Program-made: the position numbers and the translations under genes
Shown here: positions 42,601 to 49,811 of the stretch, piece by piece
Layout: every line of letters starts with the position of its first letter
How positions within the stretch are numbered: position 1 is the stretch's first letter
Notes under the pieces: model-generated
Databases searched by the model: none
Seen by the model: only the letters and a program-made list of their open reading frames with translations
Told to the model about the DNA's origin: nothing
Assembly: GCA_038961845.1 (NCBI GenBank)
Contig: CP152408.1
Span: forward strand, 4,526,001-4,590,000
DNA length: 64,000 bases
DNA from: Xylophilus sp. GW821-FHT01B05
GTDB lineage: Bacteria > Pseudomonadota > Gammaproteobacteria > Burkholderiales > Burkholderiaceae_C
Direction of reading: 5' to 3'

Positions 42601-43620
42601 GCGGGCGTGCTGGGCACGGCTGTAGCGCGGGTGCAGGGCCGACAGCTTGATGGAGATGCCCGGGCCGCGATAAATGCCGGCACCGGCCGCCGCGCGGCCG
42701 ATGGCGTGGATGGCCTGCTCATAAGAGGCCATGTAGCGCTGCGCGTCGGCGTCGGTGAGCGCGGCCTCGCCCAGCATGTCGTAGGAGTAGCGAAAGCCCC
42801 GGGCCTCGCGCTTGCCGGCATTGGCCAGCGCCTTGCCTATGGTCTCGCCGGTGACGAACTGCTCGCCCATCAGGCGCATGGCCATGTCCACGCCCTTGCG
42901 GATCAGCGGCTCGCCGCCACGCGTCAGCACGCGGCCAAGCGCGGTGCTCAGGCCCGACTCGTTGTGCGTGGCGACCAGCTTGCCCGTGAACATCAAACCC
43001 CAGGTAGCCGCATTGACGAACAGCGATGCGCTCTTGCCCAGGTGCGGCTGCCAGTTGCCGGTGCTGAGCTTGTCGCGGATCAGTGCGTCGCGCGTGGCGC
43101 GGTCGGGGATGCGCAGCAGCGCCTCGGCCAGGCACATCAGCGCCACGCCCTCTTGCGAAGACAAAGAAAACTCCTGCAGCAGCCCCTGCACCAGCGCCGC
43201 CTTGCCCACGCCCTGGTGGGCGCGCAGGCCTTCGCTGAGCCGGCAGGCCAGTTGGTGCGCAGTGCTTGCCATGGCGGCGGGCAGGCGCGCCTCGGGCAGC
43301 AGCATCGCTACCTGCTCGGGCTCGGGCCGGCGCCAGGCGGCGGTGATGGCGGCGCGCAGCACGCTCTGCGGCATCACCTGCTCGGCAAAGTCGAGGAAGG
43401 GCTGGGCCGGGGCGTCGGGCGGCGGCGGTGCATCGTCCCCGGCGGCGTCTGCCGGTGCCAGGGCGCGCCCCGGCAGCTCGCCACGCTCGAACGCCTCCAG
43501 GTAGAGGTGGATGGACTGCTTGATGAGCCAGTGCGGCGTGCGGTCTATGGCTTTGGCTGCGGATTTGATGCGCTCGCGGACGCTTTCGTCCAGCTTGACG
43601 CCGAGGGTGACCTGGGACAT
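39682..43620 (-). CDS. putA: Trifunctional proline dehydrogenase / P5C dehydrogenase / repressor
   Basis: 1312 residues (E. coli PutA 1320). N-terminal ribbon-helix-helix DNA-binding domain (about 1-47; TLGVKLDESVRERIKSAAKA), proline dehydrogenase barrel (about 190-500; RLVKGAYWDSEIKRAQ), aldehyde dehydrogenase domain (about 570-1030) with catalytic Cys in DSAGQRCSALRVL, then a C-terminal cap. Oxidises proline to glutamate at the membrane. Start at MSQVTLGV, matching the RHH. Three GTTGCA repeats upstream fit PutA autoregulation. Confidence 0.96.
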   Translation of the reverse strand: MSQVTLGVKLDESVRERIKSAAKAIDRTPHWLIKQSIHLYLEAFERGELPGRALAPADAAGDDAPPPPDAPAQPFLDFAEQVMPQSVLRAAITAAWRRPEPEQVAMLLPEARLPAAMASTAHQLACRLSEGLRAHQGVGKAALVQGLLQEFSLSSQEGVALMCLAEALLRIPDRATRDALIRDKLSTGNWQPHLGKSASLFVNAATWGLMFTGKLVATHNESGLSTALGRVLTRGGEPLIRKGVDMAMRLMGEQFVTGETIGKALANAGKREARGFRYSYDMLGEAALTDADAQRYMASYEQAIHAIGRAAAGAGIYRGPGISIKLSALHPRYSRAQHARVMDELYPRLLALTELARSYDIGLNIDAEEADRLELSLDLLERLCHAPTLAGWNGIGFVIQAYQKRCGDVIAWLIDLARRSRHRLMVRLVKGAYWDSEIKRAQVDGLEDYPVYTRKAHTDVAYLACARKLLAAPEAVYPQFATHNAHTLAAIYQMAGQNYYEGQYEFQCLHGMGEPLYDQVVDKGEGHLNRPCRIYAPVGSHETLLAYLVRRLLENGANTSFVNRVADRSLSIDTLVADPVAVVEATAVQEGRIGLPHPRIPLPGALYPGRSNSLGLDLANEQRLGSLSSALLQSAARDWRAAPLLAVPVADGPWQPVRNPARHADIVGQVQDATPDDITRALQAAQDAFEIWQATPPAERAGMLERAADALEAQMQQLLGLLVREAGKTLANAVGEVREAVDFLRYYAAQVRADFSNEAHRPLGPVVCISPWNFPLAIFVGQVAAALAAGNTVLAKPAEQTPLIAAEAVRLLQGAGLPPGALQLLPGPGETVGAALVADPRVRGVLFTGSTQVARILQRAVAGRLDDLGQPVPLIAETGGQNAMVVDSSALVEQVVNDVLASAFDSAGQRCSALRVLCVQEDIAERTLEMLQGAMAELTLGNPERLRVDVGPVIDAEARDALLAHIEAMRAKGHAVHQIARIDSDTAHGTYVPPTLIEIDSIDELHKEVFGPVLHVLRYARPGLDALIDRINATGFGLTLGVHSRIDETIQRIAARAHVGNLYVNRNMVGAVVGVQPFGGEGLSGTGPKAGGPLYLLRLLASRPEGTAMGPGTALAQIEGEAVIPGLPRRQALAALQQWCHGSARAALAEVCERFGQQTPSGQRRVLDGPTGERNVYSLCGRDAVLCLAAEEGDRLCQLAAVLAVGARALWPADASHRALHAQLPEPVRAAIDFTDDWRAPQALFDAVIHHGDSDQLRGVAQALSGRPGPIVGLQGLAPGATGIVLERLLIERSLSVNTAAAGGNANLMTVG

Positions 43621-43674
43621 GTTTTTGAGGGGCGAAGGCGTTGACGGTGGGCGCGATGCTAGTGGCACCACCGC

Positions 43675-43686
43675 AAAGGTGCAACC
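43675..43686 (-). promoter_or_regulatory. PutA operator-like site 1
   Basis: AAAGGTGCAACC; on the minus strand it contains GTTGCA, the word bound by the E. coli PutA ribbon-helix-helix domain. It forms a perfect 12-bp inverted repeat with site 2, 21 bp away, 55 bp upstream of the putA ATG. Confidence 0.65.
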
Positions 43687-43707
43687 TTTTTCTAAAAAAT
43701 CTCTTAA

Positions 43708-43719
43708 GGTTGCACCTTT
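43708..43719 (+). promoter_or_regulatory. PutA operator-like site 2
   Basis: GGTTGCACCTTT, the exact reverse complement of site 1. The A/T-rich 21 bp between them (TTTTTCTAAAAAATCTCTTA and one more A) could hold the putA promoter. Confidence 0.65.
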
Positions 43720-43811
43720 ATCAAACTTCCCAATGAAATCATGGCCGAACCCAAGCAATACGGCAGTCGCAATGCACCGATATGGTGATATTAAAAATCC
43801 ATGATTCTGAA

Positions 43812-43823
43812 AAAGGTGCAACC
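43812..43823 (-). promoter_or_regulatory. PutA operator-like site 3
   Basis: AAAGGTGCAACC again, a third copy of the same 12-mer as site 1, about 190 bp from the putA start. Multiple spaced GTTGCA sites are characteristic of put control regions. Confidence 0.6.
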
Positions 43824-44002
43824 CTCACATGCACCTCCGCGATACGGGCTTGCGGCAGCGCTCCCGCGCCGGCGCGGCTCTCGCGGATAATTGCACCCGG
43901 CCGGCGCTTGCCGGCCTACCGATACGCCCCGCACCGCCATGGCGCGGGGCGCCGCCTTCTGCCGAAGGGCGCGCCTGCCGGTGCGCCCCAGCCCCCAGCC
44001 CC

Positions 44003-45091
44003 GTGAAAACCTTCCTGCGCCACCAGCTCGACCGCTACGCCGTCCGTCTCGAAGAACTCGACTTCCTGCTCTCGCGCGAGGACATCATGGCCGACATGGA
44101 GCAGTACCGCGTGCTCTCGCGCGAGCATGCCGAGGTGACCCAGGTGGCCGGCCGCTACGCCCGCTTCAAGCAGCGCGAGGCCGACCTGGAAGGCGCGCGC
44201 GGCATGCTCGGCGACCCCGACATGGCCGAGATGGCGCAAGAAGAAATCGCCGGCGCCGAGGCCGAGCTGCTGCAGCTGGAAGACGAGCTGCAGCGCCTGC
44301 TGCTGCCCAAGGACCCGGACGACGCGCGCAACGCGTTCATGGAAATCCGCGCCGGCACCGGCGGCGATGAATCGGCCCTGTTTGCCGGCGACCTGGCGCG
44401 CATGTACACCCGCTACTACGAGCGCGCCGGCTGGCGCTGCGAAGTGGTCAGCGCCAACGAGAGCGAGCTGGGCGGCTACAAGGAAATCGTGTTCCGCATC
44501 GTTGGCGACAACGTCTATGGCCGGCTGCGCTTTGAATCCGGCGGCCACCGCGTGCAGCGCGTGCCCGCCACCGAAACCCAGGGCCGCATCCACACCAGCG
44601 CCTGCACCGTGGCCGTGCTGCCCGAGCCAGACGAGACCGTGGCCGTGCAGATCAACCCGGCCGACCTGCGCATCGACACCTACCGCGCCAGCGGCGCCGG
44701 CGGCCAGCACATCAACAAGACCGACTCGGCCGTGCGCATCACGCACATCCCGACCGGCATCGTGGCCGAATGCCAGGACGACCGCAGCCAGCACCGCAAC
44801 AAGGCCAAGGCGCTGCAGGTGCTGTCTGCGCGCATCCAAGAGAAAGAGCGCAGCGAGCAAGCCGCCAAGGATGCCGCCATGCGCAAGGGCCTGATCGGCA
44901 GCGGCGACCGCAGCGACCGCATCCGCACCTACAACTTCCCGCAGGGGCGCTTTACCGACCACCGCATCAACCTCACTCTGTACAAGCTGCTGTTCATCAT
45001 GGAAGGCGACCTGGGCGAGGTGCTGGACGCGCTGCAACACGCCCGCGAGGCCGAGCAACTGGCCGAGCTGGAAGTGGGCGCGGGCGGCTGA
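44003..45091 (+). CDS. prfA: Peptide chain release factor 1
   Basis: 362 residues from a GTG, the normal RF1 length; a longer frame begins further upstream at an ATG, but that part is repeat-like and not RF1. Stop-codon reading tripeptide PAT at 188-190 ([15 protein letters not shown]) and the catalytic GGQ at 233-235 ([15 protein letters not shown]), methylated by PrmC. No strong Shine-Dalgarno (CCAGCCCCC before GTG). Followed by prmC. Confidence 0.95.
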   Translation: MKTFLRHQLDRYAVRLEELDFLLSREDIMADMEQYRVLSREHAEVTQVAGRYARFKQREADLEGARGMLGDPDMAEMAQEEIAGAEAELLQLEDELQRLLLPKDPDDARNAFMEIRAGTGGDESALFAGDLARMYTRYYERAGWRCEVVSANESELGGYKEIVFRIVGDNVYGRLRFESGGHRVQRVPATETQGRIHTSACTVAVLPEPDETVAVQINPADLRIDTYRASGAGGQHINKTDSAVRITHIPTGIVAECQDDRSQHRNKAKALQVLSARIQEKERSEQAAKDAAMRKGLIGSGDRSDRIRTYNFPQGRFTDHRINLTLYKLLFIMEGDLGEVLDALQHAREAEQLAELEVGAGG

Positions 45092-45113
45092 AATATCGCA
45101 AGCACCCCACTTT

Positions 45114-45244
45114 CCACACCGTTCGGGCTGATCCACACCGTTCGGGCTGATCCACACCGTTCGGGCTGAGCCACACCGTTCGGGCTGAGCCTGTCGAAGC
45201 CTTGCCACTCGTCACCCGGCCCTTCGACAGGCTCAGGGCGAACG
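45114..45244. repeat. Tandem 19-bp repeat running into a long REP-like hairpin
   Basis: Four consecutive copies of CCACACCGTTCGGGCTGAT (the last ends G), 45114-45189. The fourth extends into CCTGTCGAAGCC and pairs with a downstream arm, GGCCCTTCGACAGGCTCAGG followed by GCGAACGG, making a 20+ bp imperfect stem. The GTTCGGGCTGAGCCTGTCGA word is a common extragenic palindrome of proteobacteria. Could terminate prfA or separate it from prmC. Confidence 0.8.
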
Positions 45245-45260
45245 GCGAAAAATATCAGTT

Positions 45261-45306
45261 AAATAGGCCTCCAGCCCAAGTACCACCTGGACTTATAGCT
45301 ATCAAA
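45261..45306. repeat. Dispersed element, family A (abuts prmC start)
   Basis: AGCCCAAGTACCACCTGGACT followed by TATAGCTATCAA, matching the hemA copy. The prmC ATG begins right at its end (CTATCAAATGAG), so the element replaces any normal ribosome binding region. Confidence 0.75.
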
Positions 45307-46163
45307 TGAGTAGTACCACAGTCGCACAGCTAAGCATTGCCCAGGCCCTGCAGGCCGCCGGCGCCTTGGGCCTGGAGCGGCTCGACGCGCAACTGCTGCT
45401 GCTGCACGCACTGGGCCGCCCGGCGCACGAGCGCGCCTGGCTGCTGGCGCACGACACCGACCTGCTCGCCGCCCCGGTACAAATCCAGCTGCGCGACCTG
45501 TGCAGCCGCCGCGCCGCCGGCGAGCCGCTGGCTTACCTGGTGGGTGAGAAGGAATTCTTCGGCCTGCCGCTGGCGGTCGATGCCCGCGTGCTGGTGCCGC
45601 GCCCCGATACCGAAACCCTGGTGGAGTGGGCACTGGAGCGCCTGGCCGGCCAGCCCGCGCCCACCGTGCTGGACCTGGGCACCGGCAGCGGCGCCATCGC
45701 GCTGGCGCTGCAGCATGCGCGGCCAGACGCCCAAGTCACCGCCGTAGACGCCAGCGCCGGCGCGCTCGAGGTGGCACGCGGCAACGCGGCACGGCTGGGC
45801 CTGCCGGTGCGCTTTCTGCAAGGCGACTGGTGCGCGGCGCTGGATAGTGCCGAGCGCTACGACCTGATCGCCTCCAACCCGCCCTATATCGCAGTGGCAG
45901 ATGGCCACCTGGCCGCCCTGGTGCACGAGCCGCTGTCGGCCCTGGCCGCCGGCGCCGACGGGCTGGACGACCTGCGCCGCATCATCACCCAGGCCCCGGC
46001 CCACCTCGCGGCGGGCGGCTGGCTGCTGCTGGAGCACGGCTGGGACCAGGCCGCTTTGGTGCGCGAACTGTTGCAGGCAGCGGGCTTTGCCGAAGTACAA
46101 AGCCGCAAGGACTTGGCCGGCATAGAACGCTGCTCCGGCGGACTTTTGCCATCCCACCGATAA
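45306..46163 (+). CDS. prmC: Release factor glutamine N5-methyltransferase
   Basis: 285 residues. SAM-binding VLDLGTGSGAIALAL and catalytic NPPY in DLIASNPPYIAV; N-terminal helical domain RAWLLAHDTDLL. Methylates the GGQ Gln of RF1/RF2. The start has no Shine-Dalgarno because a family A element abuts it; no alternative start fits the family length better. Confidence 0.94.
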   Translation: MSSTTVAQLSIAQALQAAGALGLERLDAQLLLLHALGRPAHERAWLLAHDTDLLAAPVQIQLRDLCSRRAAGEPLAYLVGEKEFFGLPLAVDARVLVPRPDTETLVEWALERLAGQPAPTVLDLGTGSGAIALALQHARPDAQVTAVDASAGALEVARGNAARLGLPVRFLQGDWCAALDSAERYDLIASNPPYIAVADGHLAALVHEPLSALAAGADGLDDLRRIITQAPAHLAAGGWLLLEHGWDQAALVRELLQAAGFAEVQSRKDLAGIERCSGGLLPSHR

Positions 46164-46218
46164 TTGCGCCCGCAGCGGCCGGGCGATTCCGGCTGCCATC
46201 CCCATGAAGGAGAGACCC

Positions 46219-46545
46219 ATGAGTGACGCCCAACAACGCATCGACGCCCTCGTCAAATCCAACGACGTGCTGCTTTTCATGAAGGGCAGCGCCAGCTTTC
46301 CGATGTGCGGCTTCTCGGGCCGCGCCATCCAGGTGCTGAAGGCCTGCGGCGTGGACGCCAAGGCGATCAAGACCGTCAACGTGCTGGACGACGATGGCAT
46401 CCGCCAGGGCATCAAGGAATACAGCCACTGGCCGACCATCCCGCAGCTCTACGTCAAGGGCGAGTTCATCGGCGGCTCGGACATCATGATGGAGATGTAC
46501 GAGTCCGGCGAACTGCAAAAGGTGCTGGCCGGCAACGCGGCCTAA
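46219..46545 (+). CDS. grxD: Monothiol glutaredoxin (Grx4 type)
   Basis: 108 residues. CGFS active site (C30 in PMCGFSGRAIQ), WPTIPQLYVKGEFIGGSDI for glutathione binding. Fe-S cluster carrier with BolA partners in characterised members. The ATG used follows GAAGGAGAGACCC; an ATG within that Shine-Dalgarno (46204) is rejected. Last gene of the prfA-prmC-grxD unit, with a terminator behind it. Confidence 0.96.
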   Translation: MSDAQQRIDALVKSNDVLLFMKGSASFPMCGFSGRAIQVLKACGVDAKAIKTVNVLDDDGIRQGIKEYSHWPTIPQLYVKGEFIGGSDIMMEMYESGELQKVLAGNAA

Positions 46546-46566
46546 GCCCCCGCTGATTCCGCGCGC

Positions 46567-46607
46567 GGCGCGGTCGCCTGATAAGGGCGACCGCGCCGTT
46601 GCTTTTT
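46567..46607 (+). terminator. Rho-independent terminator after grxD
   Basis: Perfect 12-bp GC-rich stem GGCGCGGTCGCC/GGCGACCGCGCC with a 7-nt loop, followed by GTTGCTTTTT. It closes the prfA-prmC-grxD transcript. Confidence 0.9.
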
Positions 46608-46649
46608 GGGCGGTCAAGGTGCGGTAAAGAAACGGCATTTGATGGACGC

Positions 46650-46666
46650 CTGGCACGGCTTGTGCT
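46650..46666 (+). promoter_or_regulatory. Sigma-54-like promoter before the AAA+ gene
   Basis: CTGGCACGGCTTGTGCT matches the -24/-12 pattern TGGCACG-N4-TTGC with one mismatch in the -12 element; GG and GC are 10 bp apart as required. The expected start lies about 34 nt before the ATG, which has its own good ribosome binding site. No regulator or enhancer site was identified. Confidence 0.45.
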
Positions 46667-46709
46667 CGAATGAAGGTGTCGCTTTCTCGACGAAACAAAG
46701 GAGTGCCAG

Positions 46710-47720
46710 ATGGAATCCCGTAGTCTCGTCCCGCAGTCCTCGTCCCCCTTCCCCCTGCCTATCGCGCAGGTCCGCAGCGTGTTCGACCCAGCCGAGGTTG
46801 AACGCCGCCTTGGCAAGCTGCAGCACGCAGGCGACCCCCGAGAGCACGAAAGCCTGCGCAGCACCTACGAGCGCATGCTGGAGCGTGGCCCCGAGCGCTT
46901 CCAGGTCAAGCCCGCCGGCATCCCCGACATGGCCGCGCTCTACGACGATCTGCCCAACTTCACCGAGGTACTCGACGACGTGCGCCGCCACGTCGCGCTC
47001 GCGCAAGACAGCCGCGACGGCCTGGAGGTCACGCCCATGCTGCTGCTGGGCCCGCCCGGCATCGGCAAGACGCATTTCGCCAAGCACCTGGCCGACCTGA
47101 TCGGCACCGGCATGAACCTGGTGCCCATGGGCTCGATGACCGCCGGCTGGCTGCTGTCGGGCTCGGCCTCGCAGTGGAAGGGCGCGCGCCCCGGCAAGGT
47201 GTTCGAGGCACTGATAGATGGCACCTACGCCAACCCGGTGATCGTGGTGGATGAGATCGACAAGGCCAACTGCGACGCGCAATACGACCCGCTGGGCGCG
47301 CTCTACAGCCTGCTCGAGCACGACACCGCCAGCGCCTTCGTCGACGAATTCGCCGAGGTCGCCATAGACGCCAGCCAGGTGCTGTGGATCACCACCGCCA
47401 ACGACGCGCGCGGCATCCCCGACCCCATCCTCAACCGCATGAACGTGTTCGAGGTGCTGCCGCCCTCGCCCGAGCAGGCGCGCCACATCGCCCTGCGCCT
47501 GTACCAGACCATCCGCGCCAGCCACGACTGGGGCAGCCGCTTCGACGAGGCGCCGCAAGAAGAGGTACTGGAGCGCCTGGCCGCCCTGGCCCCGCGCGAA
47601 ATGCGCCGCGCGCTGATGGTGGCCTTTGGCAACGCGCGCCTGGATGGCCGGGCCGAGCTGCGCGGCGATGATCTGCCGCGTGCGGGGGATAGGCGTAGTC
47701 GGATTGGGTTCATGCAGTAG
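46710..47720 (+). CDS. AAA+ family ATPase (Lon ATPase-like)
   Basis: 336 residues. Walker A GPPGIGKT (114-121), Walker B VIVVDEIDK (D181 E182), sensor ITTAND and Arg finger region PDPILNRMNVF. The AAA module resembles the Lon ATPase domain, but no protease domain follows. N-terminal 90 residues are helical. A ribosome binding site (AAAGGAGTG) lies just before the ATG. The next gene is a CNNM-type protein beyond a repeat. Role unknown. Confidence 0.85.
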   Translation: MESRSLVPQSSSPFPLPIAQVRSVFDPAEVERRLGKLQHAGDPREHESLRSTYERMLERGPERFQVKPAGIPDMAALYDDLPNFTEVLDDVRRHVALAQDSRDGLEVTPMLLLGPPGIGKTHFAKHLADLIGTGMNLVPMGSMTAGWLLSGSASQWKGARPGKVFEALIDGTYANPVIVVDEIDKANCDAQYDPLGALYSLLEHDTASAFVDEFAEVAIDASQVLWITTANDARGIPDPILNRMNVFEVLPPSPEQARHIALRLYQTIRASHDWGSRFDEAPQEEVLERLAALAPREMRRALMVAFGNARLDGRAELRGDDLPRAGDRRSRIGFMQ

Positions 47721-47744
47721 GCAACAGCCGGCCCCCACCCCACC

Positions 47745-48065
47745 CCTCCCCCAGCGGGGGAGGGAGTAATGCAAGGGCCGAGCGCAGCGATGGCCCGACT
47801 GGCTGTCCCGGGTCCCCTCTGTGGCGTTGAGGAGCGCAGGAGTCGGCAGGTTGCCCGTAGCGCAGCGAAGGGACGGCGAGGACTGTTTGAGCGCAGCGAG
47901 TTCCGCAGCCGCCTGCCGACTCCGAGCACCGCAAAGCAGTCCGGCAACGCCGGACCGCCACAGTGGGGTCGCCCTTTCTTTGGTGACTTTCTTTCGGCGA
48001 CGCGAAAGAAAGTTACTCGCCCGCCGGGGCGAACTCCCGGCACCCGCCGCCAGCAAGGCAAGCAG
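47745..48065 (-). repeat. Dispersed element, family C, copy 3 (inverted)
   Basis: About 320 bp. On the minus strand it reads in the same order as the tandem pair at 57.5-58.2 kb: GGCGGGTGCCGGGAGTTCGC, ACTTTCTTTCG-N6-CGAAAGAAAGT hairpin, GGCGACCCCACTGTGGCGG, CCGGACTGC, a Ser/Leu-like CCTCGCCGTCCCTTCGC, and CTCAACGCCACAGAGGGGAC. A CCCTCCCCC/GGGGGAGGG hairpin is at its edge. Long open frames through it are not credible genes. Confidence 0.85.
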
Positions 48066-48131
48066 CCGCCCCATCAAAAAGCAAGCACCCTACACTCCCG
48101 CTGTAGCCCCAGCGGCGCCCCACCCGCCTTC

Positions 48132-49493
48132 ATGACCCTGACCACCAGCCTGCTCCTGATCGCCGCGCTCATCGCCGCCAGCGCCTTCTTCTCCATCGCC
48201 GAGATCTCGCTGGCCGCCTCGCGCCGCTTGCGCCTGCGCCAGATGGCCGACGAGGGCGATGCGCGGGCCGAGCGCGTCATGCGCATCCAGGAGCAGCCCG
48301 GGCCTTACTTCACCGTGGCCCAGATCGGGCAGAACGCCATCGCCATCCTGGGCGGCATCGTCGGTGAAGGCGCGCTGAGCCCGGCCTTCACCGCGCTGTT
48401 CTCGCTGGGCCTGGGCTCTGCGGCGGCGGAGACGGCGGGCTTTCTGGCCTCGTTCTTCATCGTCACCTCTTTCTTCATCCTGTTTGCCGACCTGTTCCCC
48501 AAGCGGCTGGCCATGACCGCGCCCGAGCGCCTGGCGGTGCGCACCGCGCGCCCCATGCAGCTGCTGCAGTCGCTGCTGCGGCCGCTGATCTGGGTCTACA
48601 GCAAGGGCGCGGATGGGCTGTTCAGCCTGTTCGGCCTGCCGCTGCAGCGCGACGACCGCATCACCTCCGCCGACATCCTGGCCATGACCGAGGCCGGCGC
48701 GCTGGCCGGCGTGCTGGCCGCGCGCGAGCAGCAGGTGATCGCCAATGTGTTCGAGCTGGACACCCGCACCGTTGCCAGTGCCATGTCGCAGCGCGACCGC
48801 ATCGCCTACTTTCTGCGCGACGACCCAGACGCGGTGGTCCGCGCGCGCATCGCCGCCGAGCCCTTCTCTACCTACCCGGTGTGCGAGGGCGACATCGACC
48901 ACGTGGTGGGCTACGTAGACGCCAAGGATTTGTTCCAGCGCGTGCTCAACAACCAGCCCATATCGCTGGCCGACAACGCCCTGGTGCGCAAGGTGCTGAT
49001 CGTGCCCGACAGCCTGACCCTGGCCGAGGTGCTGGACCAGTTCCGCCTGGTGGGCGAGGACTTTGCCGTCATCGTCAACGAGTACAGCCTGGTGGTGGGC
49101 GTGGTCACGCTCAACGACGTCATGAGCACCGTCATGGGCGACCTGATATCGCCGCTGGACGAAGAGCAGATCGTGCGGCGCGACGAGAACTCCTGGCTGA
49201 TCGACGGCGTCACCCCCATCCAGGACGTGCTGCGCGCACTGGACCTGGAATCCCTGCCGCACGAAGGCGACTACGAGACTCTGGCCGGCTTCCTCATGGT
49301 CATGCTGCGCCGCGTCCCGCGCCGCACCGACAGCGTGACCTGGGGCGGCTACAAGTTCGAGGTGCTGGACGTGGACAGCTACCGCATCGACCAGGTGATG
49401 GTGGCGCGTGTGGGCAGCGCGCCTGCGGCGGCGGAACCGTCAGAAAAACTCACACTCTCAAGCGACACCAAAAGATCAAGCCCAGATGGCTAG
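48132..49493 (+). CDS. CNNM/CBS-domain membrane protein (hemolysin/CorC family)
   Basis: 453 residues. N-terminal CNNM (DUF21) transmembrane domain (about 1-190; LLIAALIAASAFFSIAEISL), two CBS domains (about 205-330), and C-terminal CorC_HlyC domain (from about 350; ENSWLIDGVTPIQDVL). Similar in size and layout to E. coli YtfL; members are linked to ion transport. The last 17 residues (SEKLTLSSDTKRSSPDG) and stop are encoded by the left repeat of the fic-flanking pair. Confidence 0.9.
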   Translation: MTLTTSLLLIAALIAASAFFSIAEISLAASRRLRLRQMADEGDARAERVMRIQEQPGPYFTVAQIGQNAIAILGGIVGEGALSPAFTALFSLGLGSAAAETAGFLASFFIVTSFFILFADLFPKRLAMTAPERLAVRTARPMQLLQSLLRPLIWVYSKGADGLFSLFGLPLQRDDRITSADILAMTEAGALAGVLAAREQQVIANVFELDTRTVASAMSQRDRIAYFLRDDPDAVVRARIAAEPFSTYPVCEGDIDHVVGYVDAKDLFQRVLNNQPISLADNALVRKVLIVPDSLTLAEVLDQFRLVGEDFAVIVNEYSLVVGVVTLNDVMSTVMGDLISPLDEEQIVRRDENSWLIDGVTPIQDVLRALDLESLPHEGDYETLAGFLMVMLRRVPRRTDSVTWGGYKFEVLDVDSYRIDQVMVARVGSAPAAAEPSEKLTLSSDTKRSSPDG

Positions 49494-49539
49494 CGGGCTC
49501 TTGAGCATTCGCTTTTTTGCATTATTGAGTTAATTGCAC
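49444..49539. repeat. Left ~96-bp direct repeat flanking fic (family A-like)
   Basis: Begins AAAAACTCAC, has AGCCCAGATGGC...GGGCTCTTGA in the middle and ends with a 16-bp perfect match ATTGAGTTAATTGCAC. The right copy at 50989-51083 has the same ends, the same AGCCCAG/GGGC/TTGA order and almost the same length. It overlaps the 3' end of the upstream gene. Confidence 0.75.
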
Positions 49540-49811
49540 GAAGCCCGGCCTTGCCATCGATCCAACGATTGATACGCCCCCCATTCACCTTGCGCCTGCG
49601 CACACCAGCTCAGGCAATCGCAAGCGTCAGATGCCCGATAGGCTCGGCCGCGGGCCGGACTTGCACCCACCCTCGCGATCTCCAAATACCAATTGAACGA
49701 CACGAAATCAACATAGGTCGCCAATTCAGCAAAATCAGAACATGTTTCGTTGACGCGTTGTCGACTGCGACATAAGCTCTTTACCTGTCGATAAAACAGG
49801 GTTTTTGCATC
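49540..49811 (+). promoter_or_regulatory. fic upstream region with candidate promoter
   Basis: Lower-GC non-coding stretch. A -35-like TTGACG (49750-49755) and -10-like TAAGCT (49773-49778) are 17 bp apart. The ATG has only a weak AGGG upstream. No other gene seen. Confidence 0.45.

Larger units (their letters stand above)
43621..44002. other. putA/prfA divergent intergenic region
   Basis: 382 bp without a gene. The central part is AT-rich and holds the three PutA-type sites; the part nearest prfA is GC-rich and has a GCCCCGC...GCGGGGC hairpin. No convincing -35/-10 pair for prfA was found. Confidence 0.6.

Noticed and set aside
41563..43644. 693-codon open frame opposite putA
   Set aside because: Antisense shadow of putA with shadow composition and no family resemblance.
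43829..44002. N-terminal extension of RF1 from the ATG at 43829
   Set aside because: Pro/Arg/Ala-rich text unlike RF1; the GTG at 44003 gives the normal length.
47769..48131. N-terminal extension of the CNNM/CBS protein
   Set aside because: The extra 121 codons are translated family C repeat; the family starts at MTLTTSLLLIAAL.
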